Made by a program: the position numbers and the translations under genes. From assembly GCA_934045905.1 (NCBI GenBank), contig OW203768.1, forward strand, positions 20,908,770 through 20,972,769: a stretch of 64,000 nt of DNA. The letters are read 5' to 3'. The DNA comes from Leuctra nigra. Its lineage: Eukaryota > Arthropoda > Insecta > Plecoptera > Leuctridae. Shown piece after piece: positions 11,217 to 22,088 of the stretch (its first letter is position 1; the number at the start of each line of letters is the position of its first letter). A model generated the notes under the pieces. That model was not told the DNA's origin and searched no databases. It saw nothing but the letters and a program-made list of their open reading frames with translations.

Positions 11217-11975
11217 TGTAAGATTGGGAGTTGAATAGCTTCGTAAAGGTGTGTGAAATTTCTAGTTTTATTTAGGAGTTTGCTGGGATTCAGTTCCGGC
11301 CTCACCTCAATTCATTTGGTGTATAATTACTTGATAATAATAGGTTGTCTTCTTTTGGTCAAAATTATTGCTTTTACATCCCATATTATGTAGGGGAGAC
11401 TGGGGCAATGTGGGCCACTTTTAGAACAGTTTATATATTTATTTTTATGAGAACCTCAAACTTTGCAAGATTAAACAAATGATTTGTGTTCCAGGAAGAT
11501 TGAGGAAGGATATTAAAAAAAATGTAATCACAATGAAATAAAATATTTCGTAAAAATTGGGCCTCTCATATTACTTTTGTAAAGATTTTTTTTGTGATAG
11601 CAAATTAGTTTAAAAATATGAACAGGCTTGGTAAGTTATAAATTGTAGACGCAAAGGGACATCTAATTTTTGCCTTCCTTTTCACAAAGTAGCTATAGAA
11701 TATCCAAATACAATCATCTGTTTGCATGCATCGAACAGTTTATCGTCGACCTCAATCCAACACAAACTGACACATCCTATAAATCTCACAAATCTAGGTA
11801 ATCGACAAGGTATTATTTATCAATAAATCTCAAACCTCACTCATTCGACAGTAATTCCACAAAGTGACTAGCTAATTCACCCAATTCCGCGTGTAAACGT
11901 CTAACAGGGCCACACTTGAGATTCACTTCATGTTTAGAACTAGGCTGGCAGACAATGCTGGAGTCTTTTGTCTAG
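11217..11975. other. Proposed intron sequence
   Basis: AT-rich, no exon seen. It ends in the pyrimidine-rich acceptor GGAGTCTTTTGTCTAG at 11975. Confidence 0.4.
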
Positions 11976-12195
11976 GTCCCAGTTCACTCTGCTCGGCCTC
12001 TATATGAGTTGGCTTGCCTCAGATGAATGCTCTGGTTTAACTGCCCATGATGCTGTAATAGACACCGCAAGCGATTTGCTGAGTAGATTTACTTCTCAAT
12101 TGACACATGATGGGCTTGCCACATTTGCGTCGTATGAAGTTGAAAGTTTTCTAATTAGTGAGGTTAGGTTTGAGTTTGATATAGTTTTTGCATAA
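11976..12195 (+). CDS. Possible second exon of the plus-strand gene
   Basis: Acceptor TTTTGTCTAG ends at 11975. The first base completes the AG left by the exon ending at 10468, giving arginine, then SQFTLLGLYMSWLASDECSG and on to a stop at 12193-12195. The joined product would be 88 residues with no signal peptide; residues around LLSRFTSQLTHDGLATF could form an amphipathic helix. AGTGAG/GTTAGG at 12163 is an alternative, weaker donor, so the gene may continue. No AATAAA lies close downstream. The evidence is matched phase and good splice signals only. I recognise no family. Confidence 0.4.
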
Positions 12196-12859
12196 CAGCA
12201 AATCAAATAACTTGTGATACTTCGGACACAAGGAAGTATAAATAGAAAACTAAATGATAACAGAATATGTGTAAAGAATGTTGATTTTCATGGTATTCCC
12301 GAGTTTCTTAAAATTTTGACATTCTCCAAGATTCCGGATCTACCTATTCCGTAGTGCTGAAAAAGGAAACTGTAATAGAATTTTAAAAAATCGTAGCTAC
12401 AAGATAAATTCTGAATTCGTCAATAAAGTAATCGTTAAGATGACATCATGATATAAAAATATAACTTTTCCGGTAGGTATTAATTTTGAGAAAATTTCAT
12501 GCAAACAAACATACTGTCAAAAGAACAGCTGTACGTTGTGCTGCTAGCAGTAACATTAGGTGTGTAAATTAACTTTGAAGCAAACAAATTTACAAATTAT
12601 TCTTACATTTAGTTGCAATGTTTAGGCTTGTTGTCACTTCTAAAATATGACGGCTCATTGCTCACAGTCATTTTCCATGATTTGGCATTTTCGTCAGTTC
12701 ATGCAGAGACCAACAAGTTATTTTTGACTGTTTCGTACTCATACATGTATAAGTACGAAACAGTCAAAAATACGTGCGAAAAATGCGGTACACTAAATAC
12801 TATCTAGGAATGTTGATAACCATAATAACGTTGCACATTATGACAGTCATCAAATGTCT
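12196..12859. other. No gene; contains one perfect hairpin
   Basis: AT-rich. At about 12722-12771 TTTTTGACTGTTTCGTACT is followed, after a 12-nt spacer, by its exact reverse complement, a strong stem-loop. The ORF at 12613-12807 runs straight through this palindrome and is not supported. Confidence 0.6.
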
Positions 12860-13079
12860 CTATGTCATATTAAGCACAACCAAGTGGGCCAAAATAACAA
12901 TCAAAGTAAAATATGTCGAGCAATAGTGTAACGTTTTCTTCGTGATCCAGGCAGGTTTTTCCAGGTGTATAAAAAACTGTCTTGCACGATCGCAGGTATG
13001 ATCGGATGCGATTTTCCGGTGTAGCAATTTTCTCCACAAAGCCGGCGATATTTTTCGAGTCTTTGATCGACCACAGACT
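12860..13079 (-). CDS. Weak candidate exon, phase-compatible with 15863-16125
   Basis: On the minus strand the pyrimidine-rich acceptor CGTTTTCTTTAG ends at 13080. Entered in phase 2 the frame reads RVCGRSKTRKISPALWRKLL and stays open to a TAG at 12860-12862. That is the phase left by the donor at the end of the 15863-16125 island. The last 25 residues are hydrophobic (FTLIVILAHLVVL). A second minus frame is also open here, so the reading is uncertain. If real, the intron between would hold the tandem array at 13.5-15.0 kb. Confidence 0.25.
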
Positions 13080-13499
13080 CTAAAGAAAACGATCTTGTAA
13101 CCTGCAGCCTGCATCTCATTTCTCACACCTACATGTTAAGAAAACATCGCAGCGACAAAAAATTTAAAGTAAATTACTTTTGAATTCACTGAACTAAAAA
13201 AAAAATCTTTAAACGAATTACGTCTTGTTAACAAAAGACTCTACAATTTGTTTAGTCCGAAAATAAAACCGAAAAGAAAATGTTATAAACGAAAGTGAAA
13301 CATTTTTGTGTTCTTAACGAGATGAGAGATATTCCGGCACAATGCAAAGAGTTGTCGATTTTCCCTAGTGTTAGTCTTGTTAGTTTAATTGAATCTGTGC
13401 TAAGTATAGAGAAGCGTTGGAGGTAATAATAGTGATTCCAGTGAGGTTTGCTTCTGTTGAGAGGAGATCTTATCTGCTGCATGCAAATGTTACAACTCC

Positions 13500-15010
13500 G
13501 ACATCGGTTGGGTTGTGAAGTGTTCCCAGGGATTTAGATATACCAGATGGGATGTGACAGGCTTCATTGCATCGTGTTATATAAACTTGTTAAGCAGTCT
13601 AGGATAAGTGCATTTTTTTTTACAAATTAATAGATATATCCGTTTTTTTTTAAACAAAGTAATTCCGTCATAGGTTGATTCAAAAAGGTATTCTCATGGA
13701 TTTAAATAAATACAATATGTGATGTGACAGACTCTATTCAATCATTTTATAGTAGGATAAATTCACTATTTTACAAATGAATAAATACATCTGTTCCCTG
13801 AAAAACTTTGTAAATCCGAGAAAGGTTGATTCAAAAAGAATTCTCATCGATTTAATGTGCTGTGACAGGCTCCATTTCATCGTTTAATTTCTAGTCAGGA
13901 TTAGTGATCTTTTAAAAAAATAATAGGTATAAATAAATACTTATCCGTTCCTTGAAAAACTTTGTTAATCCGAGAAAGGTTGATTCAAAAAGAATTCTCG
14001 TCAATTTAAGGTGCTGTGACAGGCTCCATTGCATCGTTTAATTTCTAGTCTTAGGATTAGTGATGTTTTAAAAAATAATATGTAAATACTTATCAGTTCC
14101 TTGAAAAACTTATAGTAAATCCGACATGTTGTTTTAAAAGGGTATTTTCATGGATTTCAATTTACAAGATGTGCTGTGACAGGCTCCATTGCATCGCTTA
14201 ATTTCTAGTCAGGATTAGTGATCTTTAAAAAAAATAATAGGTAATAAGTCGTATCAGTTCCTTGAAAAACTTAGTAAATCCGACATGTTGTTTCAAAATG
14301 GTATTTTCATGGATTTAAATATACAAGATGTGTTGTGAGAGGCTCCATTGCATCGTTAAATTTCTAGTCAGGATTAGTGATCTTTTAAAAAAGTAATAGG
14401 TATAAATAAATACTTATCTGTTTCTTGAAAAACTTTGTTAATCCGACATGTTGTTTCAAAAGGGTATTTTCATGGATTTAAAAACCTAAACAAGATGTGT
14501 TGTGACAGGCTCCATTGCATCCTTTCTAGTCTTAGGATTAGTGCACTTTTGCAAATTAATAAATAGGAAAGTTAAAAAAACCTGACGTGTATTCTACAAA
14601 CGTTTTCCTTTGGATTTCAAGATGTGATTTGACGGGTTCCATGGAGCATTACATTTATACTTGTTGCATGTTTTTGGATTAAAGTAGACTAGAAAACTCT
14701 AGCATCGATCTGTTATGCAGAAGTACTTATCTTATGCATCGTTTCATTAGTCTTAGGATTAGTGCATTTTTACAATTCATCGTCAGCGTTGTGGAAAATT
14801 TATTAAACTCGACCATTGTTTTGGATTTTATATTTGTATTCATGGATTAATTTCAACAAGATGTGATGTCCCAGAATTAATATAACCCTGTATATTATTC
14901 GGATTAGTGCATTTTTACAACTCAGTAAAGCTTAAAGCTTTACGAAAAACTTATAAAACTCGTATCGGTTGTATCTATAAGTATTATCATGTTTTTAAAC
15001 AAACATGATC
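13500..15010. repeat. Diverged tandem array, unit about 125-170 bp
   Basis: The phrase TGTGACAGGCTCCATTGCAT with variants recurs near 13553, 13723, 13861, 14015, 14175, 14334, 14501 and 14628, each followed by TTTCTAGTC and AGGATTAGTG and preceded by ATTTTCATGGATTT. Middle copies are most alike and outer copies decay, as expected of an old satellite block. Not coding. Confidence 0.85.
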
Positions 15011-15862
15011 ATTCTTGATAGGCGTATTTTTACAAATCAAGTATTTACTGGAATATCTAGTTCTGATCAAATTAAATTCTAGCAAATAATGACATTGACA
15101 TTGCAGAACTTAATTTTTCAATTCGATTGTACTTTACGAAAGGATATTTCAACATTTTTGCAGTTTTTACTTTCCCACAAAATTATATATATATTGCTCT
15201 GTTATTACCGAGAAAACAACTGTACGATATTTTTGGATTGAACTTGAATGTGTCACATCCAGAATGAAAGTGAATGTGAGCAGAAGATTGCAATACTCCT
15301 CCGCTAACTTGAAAAGTATCGTCAAATTTTACAAAAAATTAAAACATACAGTATATTACTGAAATCTTAGATCTACTTAATTGATACAAATTTTATTACT
15401 ACAGGTTAATATTTTTTTAAATTCAAAAAAATATTTTAAGAAAATTAAAAATTTGCAATGGTTACGGATTTGACAAATATCATCGGACTCGAAATTTAGA
15501 CTAATTTTCAAATATAATTTTTTAATGATTTTTGGTTAGATACAGTTTAAATAGTTTTAATAACGCACCGAAAAGTACAAGTCTGTTCTTTTCGAAGAAC
15601 AAGTCTGTTATGTTCTGTTCTTTTCTGCTCTTTTCAACCTAACTTTGTTGTTCAACAAATTTGGAAGTTAGTAAAACTATTTTTGTAAATAATTTCGAAT
15701 TATCATGCTAACTTTGCCCTTTTATTTGATATCACTACTTTTAATTTTACGTTCACTATGTCTGTACAAAATATTAAAACATATAATTTAAACTGTCCTA
15801 GGAAAAAAATATTTTACAAAATATTATTTTGTGTAATAAGAAACTGTCAACTAAACTCTTAC
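15011..15862. other. AT-rich, no gene seen
   Basis: Long A and T runs. No supported ORF. Confidence 0.6.
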
Positions 15863-16125
15863 CTCTTGGGCAGTTTGATCCTGCGATGCCTGAAGATATG
15901 ATCCATGTTATCCACGTGGTCCTGACAGTTGACACAACACAAACAGCTGACCTTCCTACGCCACATGCGCCGCAAGACTGCCGGGCCGTCTACCTTAAGC
16001 AACGTCTTGTATCGCGCTGCTATCATACCGACTTGCGCGCGCACTGCCCTCATTAGCGCGCGGAAAGTTGCACATTTGCAGCGCCGCCGTTTCGGAGATC
16101 GGCCGCCTTCGTGGGGTTTAGTCCA
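15863..16125 (-). CDS. GC-rich internal exon candidate, unidentified
   Basis: In AT-rich surroundings this block is clearly GC-rich. On the minus strand ATTCCTCCAG ends at 16126 and AAGAG/GTAAGAG sits at the other end, both good splice signals. Between them 87 codons are open (phase 0 in, phase 2 out), reading WTKPHEGGRSPKRRRCKCAT at the start and HVDNMDHIFRHRRIKLPKR at the end. The product is very basic with cysteine clusters (CKC, CLCCVNC). Caution: two plus-strand frames are open as well, one (FDPAMPEDMIHVIHVVLTVD) entering from an acceptor-like CTTACCTCTTGGGCAG at 15872 and ending in a stop. Arginine- and cysteine-rich readings are often shadows of GC-rich coding DNA, so the strand is not certain. 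Confidence 0.4.
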
Positions 16126-16198
16126 CTGGAGGAATATTTATATTTTGAACAAAATATGATTTATTCGTGGATTTGAGGAGAAAGGTACTTGGTCCTAA

Positions 16199-16320
16199 AC
16201 AGGGACTGGAACCGGAACTGGAACCGGAACCGGAACCCTTATTAATATTAAATATTATTTGGGTTCAATAACGGTTTCATAAGGGTTCTTTAAGTAATTA
16301 AGTTCATTCATTTTTACTTC
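16199..16320. mobile_element. Truncated hAT-like element, CAGGGACTGG end
   Basis: CAGGGACTGGAACCGGAACT and GGAACC repeats, then TTATTAATATTAAATATTA, match the start of the intact element at 50985-51394. The right terminal repeat is missing. Confidence 0.65.
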
Positions 16321-16674
16321 ATTTCCTGTCAAATCTGCACCATGCTAAATATCGTCAAAATGTCACTAATCGATTTTTTACATTGGGGCCTCCATAATTC
16401 TGTTATATATGGTTATATTTATCCATTTCTTCATTGAGTATTTTTTAATTGTTTTATTATGCTTCTAATTTTAGTTCCGAATTACAACATTGGTACTAAA
16501 TTTGAGTAGGTACCTCACATTAGAGAGGCTACACATCTTGGTAGTAGATGTCCACAGCTTACGCCATGTTTTGTCCAAATTATATCACTAAATAGGTGCT
16601 CCCCGAAAGAGACGTACAATTAATGACGAATATTTTGTTTCAATAAATAAATAAATATGTTTTTTCTTTTTCTG
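16321..16674. other. No gene seen
   Basis: AT-rich, short ORFs only. Confidence 0.5.
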
Positions 16675-16936
16675 GGGCTTAAGGTCGCACTGTTCTGCAG
16701 CGAGGCTAATGGCAACGGATGAATGATTATGATTGCGAGATGATGGTTAAGAGTAGGTAAGGATGGAAGGTGGGAAGGAGGCGGTCGTGGCCTATTAGTA
16801 GGGTAATTTCCCAGTATTAAATGCCTGTCGACTGAGGGAATACTACGAAAAATCCCCAGTCAGGAAGGACGGTAGCGGGACTCGATCCTGGTCCTCCAGA
16901 ATACAAGTTCAGAGCGAATTACCACTCAGCCATACA
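16675..16936 (-). mobile_element. tRNA-derived SINE, family S1, best copy
   Basis: On the minus strand a box A (TGGCTGAGTGG) near 16930 and a box B (GGATCGAGTCCC) near 16875 lie at tRNA-like spacing, followed by the S1 body (GAGGGAATACTACG region, GGGAAATTACCC, GACCGCCTCCTTCCCACCTT) and a tail with GATTATGATTGCGAG on the plus strand. This is pol III-type SINE structure. At least four other copies lie in the window. Confidence 0.75.
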
Positions 16937-17340
16937 TATGATAATCGTAATAATAGAATCTACCAAAATACTCTATCCCATAGCCACGTGTTATAAAATA
17001 TAAACTCTTCACTGATTCGTTCTCGACCCCTCGAAGTTCATTAAAAGTACACCATACATTCAAATTATATTCTCAAACTCTACTTTCCCAGAGATTTCAC
17101 GTCTATGCACATACAATTTCATGACCCTCCTCTAATTTAATTTATATGTAACACAATTACGTAGTTTTATTATGTTATTATTAAAAAAACACAATTCATA
17201 GTGTTACATACCCACGAAGCTTACCATTGAAGTTCTAATAACATTTCTACGTATTTCCTCGTAGATTTCACCGTTTCGTTTCCGTGTTCCAAGCTCAAGC
17301 TATGTTCTTTGCGATGGATGCCGCGTGTTGCATGCACTTT
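16937..17340. other. No gene seen
   Basis: AT-rich spacer between a SINE and a foldback element. Confidence 0.5.
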
Positions 17341-17787
17341 GGATACGATTGGAGACAAAATGGGCTGACGAAATGTTTTGACATTTTAATCATGATTATA
17401 TAAAAGACAAACTTGGGGTTATCACCCTTAGGGTGTGTCTTTCAATACTCTGCTAAAGTCTCAATTAGCTCTTAACAGTTAGTTAGTGGTCATTCTAGGA
17501 ATGTCATTGGTTGTTGCCATGGCAATATAGTCCTATAATTGACTGTTTAAAAGTTAGCAAGGCATTGAAAGACAGGCCCTTAGTACACTTTAAATTTTTT
17601 GCTTAGTTAATTAGTAATAATTAGTTGATATTGGGTGAAAAATGGTATATTTCTTGTCTCGCTGGGTGCCGTGGGAAATTTAATTTAAAAAAATGTGCCA
17701 AGTGATAACCCTAAGTTTGTCTTCTTTTTAATTATGATTAAAATTTGAGATCATTTGTTTAACGGGTTTGGTCTCCAATCGCATCGG
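17341..17787. mobile_element. Foldback element F1, copy 1
   Basis: Ends GGATACGATTGGAGAC and GTCTCCAATCGCATCGG are inverted, and inner segments (GACAAACTTGGGGTTATCAC against GTGATAACCCTAAGTTTGTC) pair as well. The copy at 60761-61680 has the same layout. Without its nested MITE this copy is about 295 bp. No coding capacity. Confidence 0.8.
17431..17579. mobile_element. PIF/Harbinger-like MITE nested in F1, TTA target
   Basis: 149 bp bounded by TTA at 17428-17430 and 17580-17582. Ends GGGTGTGTCTTTCAATAC and the inverse of GCATTGAAAGACAGGCCC form the TIRs. The copy of F1 at 60761 lacks it at the same place (CCCTTGGTAGA), which confirms the insertion. TTA duplication is typical of PIF/Harbinger. 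Confidence 0.85.
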
Positions 17788-19358
17788 AAATTTAATTTCA
17801 TCATTTTGCGCGGTTTTGTTGAATAACCGGCGCCTTATTAAGAATGCAAGAAGCAAAAATTAAAAAGTGCTACTAATATACAATCTGACTATTCATGTGA
17901 ACATCCTATCAAAGTAAGAAACATTTTCTCTCTCTCAATTTGCCAAAACGGTCGAGCGCTTGTACCACCTTAAGACAGCTCGATGTGGATTAAATCTTTA
18001 TCTTGCACTGAGTGTTCGACTCAGTTTACGATTCGATTTTACTGCATTTCGCTCAAGTCGGCCGGAAATCCGAAACATTCAGATTGCCGCTTCCTTCATG
18101 CTAAAAAGAAAATCAAGTGCAAGAAGAGAGGTTTTTAACACTGATTTCCGATATTGCTCTCTCACTACAGTGACTTTGATTAACAGTTTGTATAGAAATG
18201 TTGTTAAAACATACAAGTATATGTAACTTTCTTTTGTAGGTGTCAGCTAATTAAACTTGAATATAGTGTTTATTCAATTAGAATTGATTAGTTACATATT
18301 TACCATGACGAACCTAAAATAAAAAGTAAAACAGCTCGAGTGTAGTGAGTAATTTAAATGTGCACATGGTGATGGAGTAACTATACCTCTGGTACTACCA
18401 CTCAACATACCTAGTCCCAAACGTTACAAACGAAACGATACGTTTGCACTCGAAGTAAATTTAAGAACATTTCCTAAATATCGATCGTCAAACAAACATT
18501 GAAAAATAATTAGCATCGCCAATTTATTTGACGTTATTAATAACCCCCTTAATAAATACAATATTTGTGCTCAAACTCGTGAAAAATCTTTACACTTCTC
18601 TTTTTTCCACTGTTTCTACGAGTTTAGGCACGAATATTGTCTTTATAAGTTTTGGTGTATTGATAAGATCGAATAAAAAATGAGCTATGCTTATTACATA
18701 TTTCATAATTTGAATGGTTCAAATCAAAAGTTATAGCGATTAAGGAAGTATTATCTCCAGTGTTTACATTTTAGTAACACAAATCTCCAATAATAATTGG
18801 ACAAAATCAGGTGGGGTCTCGTATTTACTTCTTCTGAGACAATTAGTTCGAAGTGTGTCAGATTCTGGATGTTACACGAATGAGTGCCTATTGACCAGCC
18901 CATCCTGCCAAACATCATTGTACAGACATGCGACAAGCTTACCGGATTTCGCCTTAAGATGATCGGAAAGCTGCGTTCAACGCTTGTCACTCAAAGAATG
19001 TGTGGTATAGATGAAGAGTATCATCATATTATGCAATTTGAACGACATTCTATTATAAAAACGCTATATATACACATACTTTTGCATTACTTTCGGTTAT
19101 ATCGATATGCTTCCTCTGATGCAATAAGTTGCCGATCCACATTCAAATAAATCGATTGGTTGTATCTTTGTCAAAAATATTAAGTTAGGCAAATATTCAA
19201 ATCTACATAAAAAACAAACTCTTTTATTAGCAAATTTGTTTGACAATTCTAAGAACAATGGTCTATAAATAAAACATTTATTTTCAAAATGTCTCTGCCT
19301 TGCAACAATGTATACACATAATCAGAATAATAATCAACAATAATGAATGAAATGGATA
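17788..19358. other. About 1.6 kb without a supported gene
   Basis: ORFs at 17960-18226 (plus), 18751-18990 (minus) and 18884-19150 (plus) lack paired splice signals. The minus one contains AATCCG/GTAAGC, a good donor in phase 0, but no acceptable acceptor upstream of it. Confidence 0.5.
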
Positions 19359-20114
19359 CTAGGAAAACGCTCAGGATAACGCGTTGATGAGCGAGCACGG
19401 GTACGTGCAAATTCTCCAACAGGAAATGAGTACAGAACGCACATAAAACATAATACATCCACATTGAATTGAAATATGAGCCACTCAATCAACATAAAAG
19501 AATATTATGCTTTTCATCGAAACTTCAAAATAGCATCTAAGCACCCTGGTACACTCGGCCAAACAAAACTTGAACGTTGACCAAATTTGAATAACTGCTG
19601 GTCATGTCCCATAACCAATCAAAGCTTGTTATTATCATTGAAATGTGAGATCACCTACTAGAGTGAGACAATGAGATCGCTTAGACTGACTTCTGATGGT
19701 GCGATCTTACATTTATCAGCCTATCAGATTTATTGAACGTTCAAGTTTTGTTTGGCCAAGTGTACATCTGACAGCTAATAAAAATGTCATTAAGTTCATA
19801 CGTTCTTAACTGATTGGGATGAAAATTTGTAAAATAAGAGAAAATGTTGGTCTTAATGACCATGCAAAATATGAGTTTGATCAGATTTATCGAAGACCAT
19901 TTTCATTTTTCAGCCTATCAGGAGATGTTTATTTAAATTTTAGCCAATCAATGGATTTAGGGTCTGCAAACAGAAAAGGTTGCCTCTACATGTGTGCAAA
20001 ATTTCAGATCGATCGGTGAAACGGTGCGACTTCCATTGCTCCAGGTAGCAGCCAAAAAAAAACAAAAAAAAACAGACGTCCGTGTCAAAAGAGTCAAAAG
20101 GAGTCGCTCGCTCA
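19359..20114 (-). mobile_element. HINE-like (Helentron-type) element, copy 1
   Basis: Read on the minus strand it begins TGAGCGAGC at 20114 after a T and ends CTAG at 19359 before a T. The 3' end carries GCTCGCTCATC and a hairpin (AACGC, 10-nt loop, complement) before CTAG. The middle is interrupted by a MITE at 19552-19762, and about 70 bp of family consensus is missing there. ORFs here are family artefacts. Confidence 0.8.
19552..19762. mobile_element. Tc1/mariner-like MITE nested in the HINE, TA target
   Basis: Ends CACTCGGCCAAACAAAACTT and the inverse of AAGTTTTGTTTGGCCAAGTG, bounded by TA at 19550-19551 and 19763-19764. The inner part (GGTGCGATCTTACATTTATC) recurs inverted at 52044-52105. 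TA duplication is the mark of the IS630-Tc1-mariner group. Confidence 0.85.
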
Positions 20115-21955
20115 AAAATTCAATAACTGGACGAATTTAATTAATTAGATAATCAGAGGAAAATTTGCAAAATATCAGCTTGATCAGAAGAAGGTGGTCA
20201 ACAACCCGAGTGTAAACTAAACACTGATATTACCGAGAGCGTGGAAAAAGAAGTGTTCGTTTTATTGCTGAACTGTTTTAAATACTCTTCAATCTGAGCA
20301 TAATTGCAGTCTACACTTCTGAACAAGGAAACTGCATTAGTGTCTGTCTGAGTTGATATTATACCGATTATTCACTTTATAGCTTCGCTTCTTTATGCTT
20401 TTGTAACATAAATTATCTCATTTTCCTGGCAATTTTAACAGCTCTCTTATATAATCGCATAGTTCCCATAATAAACAAACACTTCTGTGAATGAATGTTG
20501 CTGGTGAATTGTGCCGTGTGCCAAGCCACAAGTGAGCCACAATTCAACACTTGGTTGTGAATTGTTGTGATCTACTCAGCTTCTCTCAGGACCAGCTGTT
20601 ATCTCATCGCTATCGAGATCTTGAGATTATATCCACAGCATTCTCAGACGAAAAGTAGGGTTTTGTTAACAAGGTTACAAGTCGTTACTGAAATGAGACT
20701 AATAAAGCAATTGTTTTTAAATATTATATCACAAGTGAGAGTTTTTTGCGGAGAGTTTTTTTGCACATATTTAAATGTCGAAATGAATTGGTAAATGACA
20801 GTTGAAGATAGACTATGTTGAAGCGACTTATTTGTAGCATAAATAGGAAAGTCTCATTAATTTATTTTATTGTAAATTTATAGATATCGACACAAATGAC
20901 AAACACATGTATCACCCGAAAAAACAAAAACATTCTTTCATATAATTAAATTTAAATTTTTTGTTGCCATGGTAAGCACCAGATTATGACGTTATGACGT
21001 AACCTTTGACGAGATTAATAGATTTTAAAACTCAAAGTTTTCACCAACTACGAAAACTATTCATCCCTACCAAAAATAATAGCATCCCTGAGTTCAGGGA
21101 CATCTCAACTACCATAACTACAACAATATTCTGAAATCTAATTTTGATTGGAAAATAGTTGATCCACATTGAGATTTTTTTTAAAGTTAATAAAAATAAA
21201 TGGTAAAAACCATTTAACGTGTAAAAACCAATCCATCAATGTAAAAAGTATCTAAGTCACATTTTGGCCGTTTTGAGTTAGGACCGATTTCCCACTTATT
21301 CAAATACGCTCTATTTAAAAACGAATCCGTAAGTCCGTCATTTTGTAGTGTGGTCCTGTGAATTCCTTCACATTTCCAATAAGAAGTCCCTATGTCCGTA
21401 AAAATCTCTATCCAAAGCTGAAAACTATAATATTTAGAGGTAAGTTAGACCGATAGAGTATTATTTGATGTTATTGTTACATATTATATTTACATGATTT
21501 CTCTAGAATTCATTCATACACAAACTTTTTTTATACGTATACGATTGAATACTCTGCATGAGATTACATAACCCGAATTGTCACTTTTATTATCAGAGAC
21601 AAATCGATAAACTTTTAATCACATTATATCAATGTAAACATCATATTAAAGAAAATAAGGTACATTTATAATAATTATCTTATTTTTATTAGTATATCAA
21701 TAGTAGGCTTTAATTAAGCTTCATTTAGTGAATCCGAATTAAAAAGTCCCTGATTTTTCTTAATTATTTGATTACAATTTAGTACTTTCATTATCTTTAA
21801 TAGTACCTAAGTAATCCGTTCCATCTTCCATTTTGCTTTTTTATCACCTCAGATAATACACAAACAAATAGTGCCAATAATAGAGATTATGAAAACATTT
21901 CAATCTTTTTTCAATGTTCAACATCGAATATCTCAGAACTACAAAAGGGGACTTC
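20115..21955. other. About 1.8 kb, no gene seen
   Basis: AT-rich. The ORF at 20567-20794 has no splice or motif support. Confidence 0.5.
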
Positions 21956-22088
21956 GGGCCAGTCTTTCGATACTCTGTTAATTTTTAAACGGTTGATTAG
22001 GACTGTATTGTCATGGCAACAACCAAAGACATTCCTATGACTGTGTTAACTTAATTACTGGTTTTAGCATAGTATTCAAAAACTGGGC
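21956..22088. mobile_element. MITE related to the one at 17431
   Basis: GGGCCAGTCTTTCGATACTC at the left and the inverse of AGTATTCAAAAACTGGGC at the right match the 17431-17579 TIR. The centre shares GTCATGGCAACAACC with GTTGTTGCCATGGCAA there. Target duplication not clear. Confidence 0.7.

Noticed and set aside
18751..19150. Overlapping plus and minus ORFs with a good minus donor at about 18939
   Set aside because: No acceptable acceptor upstream of the minus reading, and the plus reading l, with equal composition, argues against either. Left unannotated.
19249..19488. ORFs encoding ENLHVPVLAHQRV-like peptides
   Set aside because: The same peptide appears wherever the HINE 3' end occurs (also near 47300 and 60420), in unrelated frames. 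Repeat artefact.
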